Shown: piece by piece, positions 12,038 to 22,682 of the stretch
Layout of the letters: each line of letters starts with the position of its first letter
How positions within the stretch are numbered: position 1 is the first letter of the stretch
NCBI GenBank assembly: GCA_014377535.1
Contig: JACMPK010000229.1
Coordinates: 1-64,000, forward strand
DNA: 64,000 nt
Direction: 5' to 3'
DNA from: Gemmatimonadaceae bacterium
Lineage (GTDB): Bacteria > Gemmatimonadota > Gemmatimonadetes > Gemmatimonadales > Gemmatimonadaceae
Notes under the pieces: generated by a model
Database searches by the model: none
Seen by the model: only the letters and a program-made list of their open reading frames with translations
What the model was told of the DNA's origin: nothing
Made by a program: the position numbers and the translations under genes

Positions 12038-12763
12038 ATGTCCCGTACCGCCATCCGCCGCGCGATCATGACTGCGGCGCTTGTCGTCCCGACCGCACTG
12101 TTCGCACAGAAGCCGACTGCCCAGGCGCTGTTCGACAAGCACGCCGCCGCCGTCGGCGGTATGGCGGCGTTCCGCGCCACCATGGCGCGCACGGAAGTCG
12201 GCACCGCTGAGATCACCTTCGCGAGCATCTCCGCCGGCTACGAGCGCAAGGTCGGTGGAGGGCGCATGCTGATGACGATCGACGTACCCGGCTTCGGCCA
12301 GGTACAACAAGGCTTCGACGGCACCATCGCCTGGGCCATGGACCCGCAATCGGGTGCCAGCAAAATGGACGCCGGCATGACGGCCGACGTGCTGTCGTCC
12401 ACGTCGCCCACGGCAGGACTCTGGGAATCAGGCAGCTACACCAGCGCCGAGGTGCTGGACGCCGCGGACTTCGAGGGTGCGAAGACCTGGCCGGTGAAGA
12501 TCGTGAGCAGAAGCGGTCGCACGCGCACCGTGTACTACGACCAGGCCACCGGCTTGAAGATCGGTGAAGTGATCCAGCAGCCCAGCGGCGAGCAGAAGAA
12601 CCTGTATTCCGCTTACAAGCGATTCGGCGCCATCTCCGTGGCCACGAAGGTCACGCAGGGCACACCGAATGGCGACATCATTCTGAGCACAACCGCCGTG
12701 ACGTTCGACGCCATCGACGCCGCCATTTTCGTGCTGCCTGCCGCCGTGAAGTCGCTGCCGTAG
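12038..12763 (+). CDS. secreted hypothetical protein, LolA-like fold
   Basis: Signal peptide ending ALFAQ; pattern similar to outer-membrane lipoprotein-sorting proteins. Confidence 0.6.
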   Translation: MSRTAIRRAIMTAALVVPTALFAQKPTAQALFDKHAAAVGGMAAFRATMARTEVGTAEITFASISAGYERKVGGGRMLMTIDVPGFGQVQQGFDGTIAWAMDPQSGASKMDAGMTADVLSSTSPTAGLWESGSYTSAEVLDAADFEGAKTWPVKIVSRSGRTRTVYYDQATGLKIGEVIQQPSGEQKNLYSAYKRFGAISVATKVTQGTPNGDIILSTTAVTFDAIDAAIFVLPAAVKSLP

Positions 12764-12785
12764 TTCCGTGGTCGCCCGATGCCTT

Positions 12786-14108
12786 CTACTCTCCGGTGTC
12801 GGGCCCATGCAGCCGCTTCAGGCGGCGCAGCGTTGGCGAGAATGTCGCCATCGACGCCACCACCATCAGCGTGGCCACGCCGCCAAGCAGCACGCTGTTC
12901 ACCGCGCCAAGCAGGCGCGCGGTCAGCCCGCTCTCGAACGCGCCGATCTCGTTTGCGCTGCCGATGAAGATGGAGTTCACGGCCATCACGCGACCCATCA
13001 CGTGTGGCGGCGTGCGTGCCTGCAGCAGCGTGGAGCGGATCACTACGCTCACACTGTCCACGGCACCGCCCATGGCCAGCAGCGCGCAGCTCAGCCACAC
13101 ATTGCGCGACAGCGCGAAACCGATGATGCTCAGCCCCCACGTGGCCACCGCGAACAGCAGCGTGCGACCCGCGTTCTTCATGGGCGGCTGGTGTGCGATC
13201 ACCAGCGCCATGCACACGGCACCCACTGCCGGCGCGGCACGCAGGTAACCCAGCCACTCGGGCGACACATGCAGCACGGTGCTGGTGAACACGGGCAGCA
13301 GCGCCGTGGCGCCGCCGAACAGCACCGCGAACATGTCCAGCGACAGCGCCGCGAGCACCAGCTTGTCGCGCAGCACGAAGCGCACACCTTCCAGAATTCC
13401 GGCACCGTCAGTGGAGTGTGCCGGCCCGATGACGCGCGGCGGCACCTGCACCACCGACATGCCCCAGAACGCGAGCAGCAGCAGCGCGAGCGTCGCGGCA
13501 TACGTGATGAGTGGCCCAGAGAACGCGAACATCAGGCCCCCGACTGCCGGTCCCACCACCGACGCGAACTGCCAGGTCGAGCTGCGCCAGGTTGCAGCAT
13601 TGGCATACAGCGTTGACGGCACGATCATGGTGCCGAGTGCCTGCCGCGCAGGCTGCAGGATCGCGCGTGCCACCCCGGACACCGCGAGCACGGCATAGAT
13701 CACAAGCGGCGACGACCAGGCAGTGGAGCCCACGCCACGCACCGTGCCGGATACGCGCGCATGCAAGCCGGTGGTCATGGCCAGGAACAGCGTCGCGCAG
13801 AGCACCAGCACGCCGATGCCGATCAGCGCCAGCCGCTTCCGGTCATGCCGGTCGGCCCACTGCCCAGCCGGCAGAGACAACGCCAGGAACGGCAGCACCT
13901 CGGCCAGCCCCGCCAAGCCGAGCGCGAGCGGATCGTTCGTTGCCGCATACAGCTGCCATGCGACCGCGATGCCCTGGATCTGCACGCCGACGGTCATCGC
14001 CATCAGGCTGATGATGAACCACCGGAACGCCGGGACGCGCAACGCGCCATAGGGGTCGTGCGGCGTCTCGCCTGCGCTCGGCACCGGTGTGGTGCCGGTG
14101 GTCTTCAC
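12786..14108 (-). CDS. MFS transporter (EntS-like, MFS_3)
   Basis: 12-TM pattern; ALSLPAGQWADRHDRKRL MFS loop motif. Confidence 0.88.
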   Translation of the reverse strand: MKTTGTTPVPSAGETPHDPYGALRVPAFRWFIISLMAMTVGVQIQGIAVAWQLYAATNDPLALGLAGLAEVLPFLALSLPAGQWADRHDRKRLALIGIGVLVLCATLFLAMTTGLHARVSGTVRGVGSTAWSSPLVIYAVLAVSGVARAILQPARQALGTMIVPSTLYANAATWRSSTWQFASVVGPAVGGLMFAFSGPLITYAATLALLLLAFWGMSVVQVPPRVIGPAHSTDGAGILEGVRFVLRDKLVLAALSLDMFAVLFGGATALLPVFTSTVLHVSPEWLGYLRAAPAVGAVCMALVIAHQPPMKNAGRTLLFAVATWGLSIIGFALSRNVWLSCALLAMGGAVDSVSVVIRSTLLQARTPPHVMGRVMAVNSIFIGSANEIGAFESGLTARLLGAVNSVLLGGVATLMVVASMATFSPTLRRLKRLHGPDTGE

Positions 14109-15838
14109 GGAACCGTCGAACCGCGCAGCATCTCGAGTCGTTCCTCGACCAGCTCCACCAGTTCACGCATGCCGTCGGCATCGAAGATCAGGCGCGCACC
14201 AGCCGCCGCATAGAGTTCAGGCAGCGTGCGCGTTCCGCCCAGTCGCAGCGCGGCCTTGTAGCCTGCCAGCGCAGCCTCGGGATCGCGGAGGCTGCGCTTC
14301 CATATCTGCAGTGCACCAAGCTGCGCGATACCGTACTCGATGTAGTAGAACGGCAGCTCGAAGATGTGCAGCTGGCGGTACCACCGCGCCGTGCGCTCGC
14401 GATCCAGCCCCGACCAGTCCACACCGACTTCGAAGCGCGCGCGCAGTGTCAGCCACGCCGCATCACGCGCGTTGCGGTCATGACCGTTGCCACTGGTGTA
14501 GATCCACCGTTGAAACGCATCGACACTTGCGATGTGCGGCAGCGCGAGCAGCACGTCCTCGAGGTGCGCAGCCTGCGCGCGCCGCGCCTGGTCCGGCGTG
14601 TAGTAACCCACCGGCAGCGCAAAATACGGCGCGGCGAGCATCTCCATGGACATGCTCGCGAGTTCTGCCGCCTCCGAACCCGTGCCGCGCTGCCAGATCA
14701 ACTCCTTGTCCGACGCGAGGTAGGCGTGGAAGCAATGCCCCGCCTCGTGCACCAGCGTCGTCACGTCATCGGACACGCCGACGGCGTTCATGAAGACGAA
14801 CGGCTGCTTGCGATGATGCAGCGTCGTGCAGTAGCCGCCGGGTGCCTTGTTCGGGCGGCTCTCGAGGTCCAGCAGGCCGTCGCACGCCATGTCGGCAAAC
14901 CGCTCGCCGAGCTCGGGATCCAGCGTCGAGAAGATCCGGCCACTCGTGGACACGAACTCGCTCGCATCGCGGAACGGCCGCAGCGGCGCCAGTCCATCCG
15001 GATCCACGGCCAGATCCCACGGACGGAGCGCGTCGACACCAAGGCGCTCGCGACGGTTTGCGTGCACGCGCGCGGCGGCAGGCGTGACCACCGCGGCGAC
15101 GGCGTCATGAAAGCGCGCGACATCGTCAGGCGTGTAGTCGTGACGATGCTTCGCCGCGAACGTGAACGACTGGAAGTCGCTGAACCCGGATTCATGCGCG
15201 ACATCCTGCCGTAACTCGTACATGCGCTCGAACAGGTCGGCAAACTCCTCCCGATGCGCAAGGTACGCATCGGCGCCGGCACGGAACGCGCGCTCCCGCG
15301 CCGCGCGATCCTCCGCTTCCAGCAGCGGTTGCAGCTGGGGCACCGTGAGCACCCGGCCGTCGATCTCGACGCTCATGCCGCCGGCGATCTTCTGGTAGGC
15401 GGCGCTGAGCTGCTCGATCTGCGCGAATCGTTGCACGTTCGCCTCGCGGAAGATCGCGACCGTCGTGCGGAATTCACGAAGCAGCACGGCGATGTCCGCG
15501 TCATCGATGCCGGTCGCAATGAGCAGCTGCGCGAGCCCGGTCTGTCGCGCTTCCGCGTTCGGCTGGATCTCCGTCACGAAGCGCAGGTAACGCGCCTCGG
15601 CCGCTTCGTCTGCGGTATTACCGGTGTACTCGATCAGTGCGGTCGAGGACGCTTCGTTGACGAGCTCTTCGAGCTGTGACCACTGGCGCATCCACTCGCG
15701 TGCCGTCTCGCGCGTGGGGCTGGCGGCCGCGAGCGCGTCGTAATGGGCTGCGATGTCCTGCCAGGAAGCGTCAGCGAACTCGGCCGGCGAGTGCGGAAAG
15801 GAAAGCGGCGTCACGGCAGCAGATCGAAAGTGATTCAC
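14105..15838 (-). CDS. M3 family oligoendopeptidase
   Basis: VHEAGHCFHAYLA zinc site; GTG start chosen inside the longer ORF; 4-bp overlap with the MFS gene. Confidence 0.88.
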   Translation of the reverse strand: MNHFRSAAVTPLSFPHSPAEFADASWQDIAAHYDALAAASPTRETAREWMRQWSQLEELVNEASSTALIEYTGNTADEAAEARYLRFVTEIQPNAEARQTGLAQLLIATGIDDADIAVLLREFRTTVAIFREANVQRFAQIEQLSAAYQKIAGGMSVEIDGRVLTVPQLQPLLEAEDRAARERAFRAGADAYLAHREEFADLFERMYELRQDVAHESGFSDFQSFTFAAKHRHDYTPDDVARFHDAVAAVVTPAAARVHANRRERLGVDALRPWDLAVDPDGLAPLRPFRDASEFVSTSGRIFSTLDPELGERFADMACDGLLDLESRPNKAPGGYCTTLHHRKQPFVFMNAVGVSDDVTTLVHEAGHCFHAYLASDKELIWQRGTGSEAAELASMSMEMLAAPYFALPVGYYTPDQARRAQAAHLEDVLLALPHIASVDAFQRWIYTSGNGHDRNARDAAWLTLRARFEVGVDWSGLDRERTARWYRQLHIFELPFYYIEYGIAQLGALQIWKRSLRDPEAALAGYKAALRLGGTRTLPELYAAAGARLIFDADGMRELVELVEERLEMLRGSTVP

Positions 15839-15926
15839 GGTGAGATGGGCGCCTGCACCACAGCTCACGCAGGCGTCGACCGCATCGCCGACCCATGCAC
15901 CGTGCTGCATTCTACCGCCTCAGGCA

Positions 15927-16244
15927 TCACACGCGAACCCCTGCAGTCCCGACTGCCAGCCACGATGGCGTGCGCGCCGCCGCAGCGGCGATTCCCCGCC
16001 GCAAGTCGCTTGGCAGCGAGGCGGCACCGCGTGCCTCGGCCTCCTGCACCAGCCGTAGCGCACCTGCCTGCGCGGCGAATGCGTCGAGCAGCGCCGCGGC
16101 TGCGCCAGGCACTTCCAGCGCATGGCGCATCAACGCATCCAATGGCGTCTCGCCAACGTTTAAAGCGCCAAACACGCCATGCACTACATCCAGCTGTGAA
16201 GCACGATTTGCCGTCTCGGTGGACGAATGACAGAGTGACACCAT
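15927..16244 (-). CDS. hypothetical protein
   Basis: ORF with plausible composition, divergent from the next gene; no family recognised. Confidence 0.3.
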   Translation of the reverse strand: MVSLCHSSTETANRASQLDVVHGVFGALNVGETPLDALMRHALEVPGAAAALLDAFAAQAGALRLVQEAEARGAASLPSDLRRGIAAAAARTPSWLAVGTAGVRV

Positions 16245-17283
16245 GTTCTCCGCTTTGGTGACATGCGTCCGAGTTGCCTGGAAGCACGACACCGGTTATG
16301 TGTTGCTTGACAATCCTTCGTATCCTGCCGTGGTCACGCCCTGCTGCATCGTCGCCGATGTAGTTGATGTCGGGCCCGGACTCTGGAGGAACACCGCCGT
16401 GGCGAACGCATCACACGCGATCTTCCCCGCGCCGCCCGCGAGCGGAGCGGACCTCGTCGATCGGCACTGGGCGGTCGATGCCATGCCGACCGCGCAGCGC
16501 CTCGCGACCCTCGCCGCTGCCGAAGCCGGTGAGATCTCGCTCAGCCTTCCCGCGATCCGCGAGTCCGCGCACACGCTCGCGACGGCCTACGAACTTGCGG
16601 CGCTCCTCGGACGCGACGCGCTCCGTTCCCGGTCTGCCAATGTCCCGGCGGCTCTCGAGCGCGCGGCGCTTCGTGTCGGTGCCGATCGTGCCTGCATGCT
16701 CCATCGTTCGCTCGGGCTGCAGATCGGGAGCGATGAAGAGGGGCTGCTCCGCCATGGCGTGCGGCTGTGCGCACTCGCCGCCGTCGCCGGTCCTGACGTC
16801 GTTTCGCAGACGCGCGCCTGGCTCAGCCAGACGGCCAATGCCGATCGCATGGCACAGGCGGAGCAGCATCGCACGAGCGCGAGCGACGACACGGCACGCC
16901 GCGGCGGCACGCCCATCTGGCTCATCTGGCGCCATCTCCTGCTGCATCCCGACGTGGCACGTCTGGAACAGCTCATTGCCGACCTCGCAGCGCTGCGTGA
17001 GCAACGGGGCGGTGTGACCGACCTCGCGCCGAGCACCAACGAGACGGAGCTGCGACTTCGCTTCCAGCAGTTCGTGCGTGAACGACTCGCCGATGCCGCT
17101 GGACTGCTGGCCATCGGGCTGCGCGGTCGCGGTAATGCGGAGGCCATCGCGTTCGAGATCACGGCGCAATGCACTGCGGCGCGATCCGCGTCGACCGGCG
17201 ATCCGAACCTCGATCTCCTTGCTGCGTGGCTGGAGCTCGCGGCGCTCACCGCGCTCGGCCCGCACCTGACGGCGACCCCCTGA
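16243..17283 (+). CDS. hypothetical alpha-helical protein
   Basis: Long ORF with coding-like composition; true start may be a downstream GTG near 16399. Confidence 0.5.
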   Translation: MFSALVTCVRVAWKHDTGYVLLDNPSYPAVVTPCCIVADVVDVGPGLWRNTAVANASHAIFPAPPASGADLVDRHWAVDAMPTAQRLATLAAAEAGEISLSLPAIRESAHTLATAYELAALLGRDALRSRSANVPAALERAALRVGADRACMLHRSLGLQIGSDEEGLLRHGVRLCALAAVAGPDVVSQTRAWLSQTANADRMAQAEQHRTSASDDTARRGGTPIWLIWRHLLLHPDVARLEQLIADLAALREQRGGVTDLAPSTNETELRLRFQQFVRERLADAAGLLAIGLRGRGNAEAIAFEITAQCTAARSASTGDPNLDLLAAWLELAALTALGPHLTATP

Positions 17284-17489
17284 ACTGGATGCGCCGCCGG
17301 TCGACAGTGTCAGCCGAATGAGCGCGTGATCGTCTGGTGGTTGCGGCGCCGACATGAATGAATACCCCACCTGCGACGAGTGCCGTGTGACCATGCGTGC
17401 GATTTGCGCCGGTCGCGAGAACACAAGGGTACACTTCGCAACGTCACGTCACAATCCCGAACAAAACCCACGTAAGTCGTTGTGTACGT

Positions 17490-17508
17490 TGTGGATACGT
17501 TATCCACA
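17490..17508. promoter_or_regulatory. inverted DnaA-box-like palindrome TGTGGATACGTTATCCACA
   Basis: 17500-17508 is a consensus DnaA box TTATCCACA; 17490-17498 is the inverted copy with one mismatch. Confidence 0.5.
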
Positions 17509-17891
17509 CGATGTCGACAAACGGTACAAGTCGTGATCCCGCAATCAGGTTGCCTCGCTTGCTGCCTGTGGAAATCGCAAAGTTGCGCTCTCGGTGCCAT
17601 ATCGACCTGCGTGAACGGTCGGCACTGACGGCTGAGGCAAACGCACCCATCATCTGCGCCGTCTGCGACACAGTCGCTGGACCGCAGGCGTGCGCGACAA
17701 GTGCTGCGCCCCACGTACTAACCGCGAACCAGTCGCCGCGACTGGCAGGCAATGCGTGCATCGGCGCGCCTGACTGACTTGCAGCAGTTGAAAGCCAATT
17801 TTCGCCAGCAGCTCTCGATACCACAGTGCCGAACGTCGAACGGGGCGCCTCCTCTCGGAAGCGCCCCATTCGACTTCATCCTGCCGAATCC

Positions 17892-19322
17892 TCAGCGAAT
17901 CGGCTTCAACTCAACGCGGCGGTTCAGACCGCGACCAGCGGCCGTCCGGTTGGTAGCCCGCGGTGCGCTCGGGCCATAGCCCCTCACCTCGAGCCGTCCT
18001 GCATCCACACCTGCCGCGGTCAGTGTGCTCTTCACTGTCGTGGCACGAGCCAGCGCCAAGCGTGTGTTCGCACGAGCCGAGCCTCTTGAATCGGTGTGAC
18101 CACCGATCTCGACGCGGACATTCGGCGAAGCCTTCAGCAATTCCACTGCGCGGAGCAGCATGGCACGACCAGCCGGCGTCAGTGCTGCCGAGCCAGTGCG
18201 GAAGTTCACGCCTTCCAACACCAGGGTCTTGGCGGTATCGAGCACGGCCACCACGACTGGGCAACCAGAGGCATCGACACGGGTGCCAGCCGGGGTATTC
18301 GGGCAGCGGTCAGCGTCATCCGTCACGCCGTCGCCATCAGAATCCAGCGGGCAACCTTCTGCATTGACCTTCACGCCACGCGGCGAGTTCGGGCAGCGGT
18401 CGCGAGAATCTTCCACACCGTCGCCGTCGGAATCGACCGGGCAACCCGAAGCATCGACCTTCACGCCAGCCGGAGTATTCGCGCACTTGTCCAGGTAGTC
18501 TGCGACGCCGTCCTTATCGCTGTCCACCGGGCAACCAGTGCTGTCGACCGTCACGCCAGCAGGCGTGTTGGCGCACTTGTCCTGGTAATCCGCAACACCA
18601 TCGCGATCGCTGTCGAGCGGGCAACCCGTCGCATCGACCGCCACGCCAGCAGGCGTGTTGGCGCACTTGTCGTTCTTGTCGGGAACGCCGTCGCCGTCAG
18701 CATCCTTCGGCTTGGTGTTGAACAGGTAGCTGACACCGAACTGGCCGCCGATGTTCGTATTCCGCTTGCCATTGAACAGACGATTGTCGGCGGCTTCGAA
18801 CTGCGAACCGTCAACAGTCACCGCAGCACGGAAGGCAACGTTGTCGGTGAGCCCAAGACGGGCGCCGATCATCGTGGCCCAGCTGTACTCGTTGAACTTC
18901 TTGACGGACTGCGGGGAGTTGGCGCCGACGGGAATGTTCGGCTCCAGCCACCGCTGCTCGTTACGGACAGCGCCGACGCCAAGAAGGAGCTCGACCTGCT
19001 CCTGCACTGGAATCGAGAAAACACCGCGGAGATGAATCGGCGTGTACGATGAAAGTGATCGTACCCCAGCTGGGGTATTCGACACACGGCCGTTTGCCGA
19101 CGAGATTTCCGACTCGATGGCAAAGTTCCGGTGCAGATACAAGCCGAGCAGGCCCGTGGGCGACGTAACGGACGAGAAGTTCCTGATGCCGACATCCGAT
19201 ACGCGGACACCAGCATTGACTTCGACCGTTCCAGCTTGGGGGGTCTGCGCAAACAGCGGCGCTGCGCTGATCGCAATCGCGAACAGCGAGCCCGCCGAGC
19301 GCAGGCGAACAGATAGCGTCAT
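17892..19322 (-). CDS. OmpA family outer membrane protein with thrombospondin type 3 repeats
   Basis: N-terminal beta-barrel, five C-x-N-(T/S)-P repeats, C-terminal OmpA domain VRVEIGGHTDSRGS...LALARA. Confidence 0.93.
   Translation of the reverse strand: MTLSVRLRSAGSLFAIAISAAPLFAQTPQAGTVEVNAGVRVSDVGIRNFSSVTSPTGLLGLYLHRNFAIESEISSANGRVSNTPAGVRSLSSYTPIHLRGVFSIPVQEQVELLLGVGAVRNEQRWLEPNIPVGANSPQSVKKFNEYSWATMIGARLGLTDNVAFRAAVTVDGSQFEAADNRLFNGKRNTNIGGQFGVSYLFNTKPKDADGDGVPDKNDKCANTPAGVAVDATGCPLDSDRDGVADYQDKCANTPAGVTVDSTGCPVDSDKDGVADYLDKCANTPAGVKVDASGCPVDSDGDGVEDSRDRCPNSPRGVKVNAEGCPLDSDGDGVTDDADRCPNTPAGTRVDASGCPVVVAVLDTAKTLVLEGVNFRTGSAALTPAGRAMLLRAVELLKASPNVRVEIGGHTDSRGSARANTRLALARATTVKSTLTAAGVDAGRLEVRGYGPSAPRATNRTAAGRGLNRRVELKPIR
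18285..18690 (-). repeat. tandem TSP3 repeats (~78 bp unit)
   Basis: Repeated D-DGV-D--D-C-NTPAGV-VD--GCP in translation. Confidence 0.85.
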
Positions 19323-19626
19323 GCCACCTCCGAAGGGGTGTTAAAAGCGAGGATAAAGCAACGATTCCGGAATAGTCACCCGCCAGCGCCGAATGCGCTG
19401 ATGGACCGGAACTTTTCACTACCGCAAGGGCTGCGCCTCAGGGCTCACAAGAGCTTGCCGCGACTGACCCTCCCGCCGAACACGCGTAATAGTGCCGACT
19501 CCGGCTGCATTCTGCCAGTGACGCTAACCAAATGGTTACCGCCGGGAGCGAGTGCGACGGGCGTCAACCGGCACGACGTCGTTTTCAGAAAGCGGACCGA
19601 GGCTCAGTGTCGGCAGGTCACGCCGA

Positions 19627-21222
19627 TTATAGATGGATCGAAACGATCGAATGCTGGAGCAGCCTGCGACGTGAGTGCGCGTCGCTCCATGCGAACCGGA
19701 TCAGCAGCAGAGCCGATGCCGTCAGCGCTGGCATGACCCACCACGCGAGGGCGGGACCACCTGCCGGTCGCGCGGCTCCGAGCCACAGCACCGCCAGCAC
19801 CCAGGCGCCAATGCAGCAGAGGTGCGCCGCTACCTTGTGCCCAACCAGCACGTGCACCAGCAGCGAAAAAATCAGCCAGGATGCAAACGGCCAGAGCACT
19901 TGGCTGAGCACGGCGATCGAGAATGCCTGAAGCGCCATGTGCTGCCCCGAGGCAACGGTTGCCGCAAGAGCCGCGGCGCTGGCCAATGCTGCAACCAGCG
20001 CACACTGTGCTGCGAACGCCCCCCCGATGCGACCCGCAAGCCGGGCCGTTCGGCCAGGCGACTGCACCTCGAAGAAGGCGTCTGAACGCTCCTCGGCCTC
20101 ACGCCAGACCAGTTCACCGGCATAAATGGTCGCCAGCAGCACGAGGAACAGCCGCGCATGCAGCTGCAATGCGGTCAAGGCGACGCGCGCGGCGCCAGCG
20201 CCATCGGTCGCACTGCGCGCATCGACATATGCATGGATCGCCACATTCACGATTCCCAGCACGGTCAGCACACGCCAGCCGGTGTCGCGCAGCATCCAGC
20301 GGACCACGTAGTGCGCGGTGGCCAGCGCGCCACGCCAGCTGCTCGCATGTGCGGCCCGCACCATGGATGCGGGCAACGCCTGCGGCAGTGGTTCGTCGGA
20401 CCTGAAAGTCCCTTCGTCCTGCCCCGCGCGCCACGCGGGCGCCGGTGCGAACACCGCAACGGCAGCCACGAGCATGCCGATGCCGAGCCAAAGCAGGCGG
20501 TTCACCAGCAGTTGTGCCGTGACAGGCACGACCGCCGTCATGCGCTGCGCATCGGTCCACCGCGCCGTCGCCTGCACCAGCGGGGCAGTGCCGAACGGAT
20601 CCAGCAGCGCAGCACCTGCGTGCAAGGGTGCTTGAGCGATAGCCTCGGTCCACAGCCAGATCAGCAGCAACCCCAGACCCACGATCGGCCACAGCCGTCC
20701 GCTCAACACACCGACGCCGAACTGCAGCGCGCCGACGGCCAGCATGGTCGGGACTGCGACGAGCGCGAACGGCGCGATGCTCGCCTGCACCGCATGTGAC
20801 AGGCTCCCGCCGCCGATCACTGCACCGGCCACGAGACCCACGGGAATGGCGCCGTAAATGACGAGCAGCACACAGAGGGCGGCCGCGAGCTTCGCCGCGA
20901 GATACTCGCGTCGTGTCAGCCGGCTGACCGCCAGCAGCGCGTCGACACGGTCGGCGCGATCGCGCAGCACGACCGTGGCAGCCACCATCGTCGTGATCAC
21001 CTGGCCAAACGCAGTCAGCGCGGTCGTCGCCAGCATCAGCGACCAGGCGGCATCGGTCGGCACGGCACCCCGGTCACGCACCAGGTCCACCGGTCCCGCC
21101 GCCGCGAACGCCATGGCGAGGAGACCAAGTACCAGCAGATAGAGCGCGGTCAGCGGTTCGCGGCGCTGGATGGCGAGCTCGAGTCGAGCGACGGCGGCGA
21201 TCCGCGTCCACCGCGCGCTCAC
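19627..21222 (-). CDS. ABC-2 type transporter permease
   Basis: Many TM segments; adjacent ABC ATPase; GTG start likely inside the longer ORF (to 21306). Confidence 0.78.
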   Translation of the reverse strand: MSARWTRIAAVARLELAIQRREPLTALYLLVLGLLAMAFAAAGPVDLVRDRGAVPTDAAWSLMLATTALTAFGQVITTMVAATVVLRDRADRVDALLAVSRLTRREYLAAKLAAALCVLLVIYGAIPVGLVAGAVIGGGSLSHAVQASIAPFALVAVPTMLAVGALQFGVGVLSGRLWPIVGLGLLLIWLWTEAIAQAPLHAGAALLDPFGTAPLVQATARWTDAQRMTAVVPVTAQLLVNRLLWLGIGMLVAAVAVFAPAPAWRAGQDEGTFRSDEPLPQALPASMVRAAHASSWRGALATAHYVVRWMLRDTGWRVLTVLGIVNVAIHAYVDARSATDGAGAARVALTALQLHARLFLVLLATIYAGELVWREAEERSDAFFEVQSPGRTARLAGRIGGAFAAQCALVAALASAAALAATVASGQHMALQAFSIAVLSQVLWPFASWLIFSLLVHVLVGHKVAAHLCCIGAWVLAVLWLGAARPAGGPALAWWVMPALTASALLLIRFAWSDAHSRRRLLQHSIVSIHL

Positions 21223-21259
21223 CGCGATGCCCGCCCGACATGACCCGCAGGCTCCGCCC

Positions 21260-22138
21260 TCACGGTGCGCCCGCGCCCTGCTGCGTCGCCTCGGCGAACA
21301 CGTCATCGAGCGTCGGCTGGGCGGCCACGAACCGTGCGTCCGGCGCCTGCGGGGCGATGACCGTGACGGCGACCGCCCCGCTGACCAGGAACTCGCGGAT
21401 CACGCGCACCGAGGCGCGAACGCTCTGCGCCTCGACACGCGAGAGGCGCGCCCTGAACACACGCCCGCGCAGCGCCTCCGCAAGTTCCGCCGGCGGTCCC
21501 GCACGCACGATGCGCCCGTGATGCAGGACCACCGCGCGATGGCAGAGCGCATCGACGTCAGCCACGAGATGCGTGGAGAGGAGCACGGCACGTTCCTCAG
21601 CCAACTCCATGATCAGATCATGCACGCGATGCCGTTCCGCTGGATCGAGGGCGACCGTCGGCTCGTCCACGATGAGCACATCGGGTGCGCCGATGAGCGC
21701 GATCGCGATGCCGAGTCGCTGCCTCATGCCGCCAGAGAGCGAGCGGACCGGCTTGTGGCGGTCGCGCCAGAGATTCACGCGTTCCAGCATCTGCGCGACG
21801 CCCGCACGCCGTTGGACCGCCACCTCCAATCCCTTCAGCAGCGCGAAATGCTCCAGGAGCTCGGCGGGAGTGAGCGAGGGAGGAAAGCCGAACTCCTGCG
21901 GCAGGTAACCAAGATGTCGTCGCGCGCGCTGCGGGTCGGCGAGCGCATCACCGCCGGCGACATGCACCGTGCCGGCATCGGGACGCTGGAGCGTGGCAAG
22001 CACGCGCAGCAGCGTCGACTTGCCCGCACCGTTGGGTCCGAGCAAGCCGAGCACCTCTCCCCGCGACACCACGAGCGACACGTCGCGCAGCGCGTGCACG
22101 CCGCCGTATGCAACCGACACACCAGCGACGGCAAGCAT
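21260..22138 (-). CDS. ABC transporter ATP-binding protein
   Basis: GLLGPNGAGKST Walker A, LSGGMRQRL signature, VLIVDEPTVALDP Walker B. Confidence 0.95.
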   Translation of the reverse strand: MLAVAGVSVAYGGVHALRDVSLVVSRGEVLGLLGPNGAGKSTLLRVLATLQRPDAGTVHVAGGDALADPQRARRHLGYLPQEFGFPPSLTPAELLEHFALLKGLEVAVQRRAGVAQMLERVNLWRDRHKPVRSLSGGMRQRLGIAIALIGAPDVLIVDEPTVALDPAERHRVHDLIMELAEERAVLLSTHLVADVDALCHRAVVLHHGRIVRAGPPAELAEALRGRVFRARLSRVEAQSVRASVRVIREFLVSGAVAVTVIAPQAPDARFVAAQPTLDDVFAEATQQGAGAP

Positions 22139-22175
22139 TGCCTGCGGTTGCGCGGGTATCAACTGATGCGCCGGA

Positions 22176-22547
22176 TCAGTCGTCGTCGCGGCTCGTGCCG
22201 AGCGCAAAGTTCAGCAGGGCCGCCGTGATGCTGACCACGAGTGAACCGATGATTGCCGGCACGATTCCGTCAACGTGAAAACCGAGCGACATGCGTGACG
22301 CAAGGAACGACGTGAGCAGAAGCATCAAGCCGTTGATCACGAACAGAAACAGCCCGAGCGTAATCAGCACCACCGGAAGCGAGAAGAGCTTGAGGATCGG
22401 CTTCACGATGGTGTTCACGACGGCGAACAGCACGGCGACCAACAGCAGTGCGCCGTAGTTGTCGCCGGTAAAGGAAATGCCGGGAACGAACCTCGTCGCG
22501 ACGAACAGGGACGCGGCGATGACCAGGAGGCGCAGCAGAAGTTTCAC
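22176..22547 (-). CDS. phage holin family 4-like membrane protein (PF04020 type)
   Basis: VKLLLRLLVIAASLFVATRFVPGISFTGDNYGALLLVAVLFAVVNTIVKPILKLFSLP pattern. Confidence 0.85.
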   Translation of the reverse strand: MKLLLRLLVIAASLFVATRFVPGISFTGDNYGALLLVAVLFAVVNTIVKPILKLFSLPVVLITLGLFLFVINGLMLLLTSFLASRMSLGFHVDGIVPAIIGSLVVSITAALLNFALGTSRDDD

Positions 22548-22682
22548 GGGAGAACCTCGATCATGGTGGCGCGCGGGCCCGGTCGACATCTGCGGCGTGC
22601 CTGCGCGTGAATACTGTGGATGCGAGCCCCCGATGCACATCGCACCAGGGGCTGGCATCGATTACATACGTGCCTCAGGCGC

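Noticed and set aside
17490-17508. Chromosomal origin of replication
   Set aside because: Only one inverted DnaA-box pair was noted, with no dnaA/dnaN/gyr neighbours and no AT-rich unwinding element; reported only as a regulatory curiosity.
17444-17869. ORFs in the 17.3-17.9 kb gap as genes
   Set aside because: Neither strand shows recognisable motifs, and the two candidate ORFs overlap each other extensively.
22176-22547. Prophage based on the holin-family protein
   Set aside because: This family is widespread in non-phage bacterial membranes, and no other phage genes are nearby.
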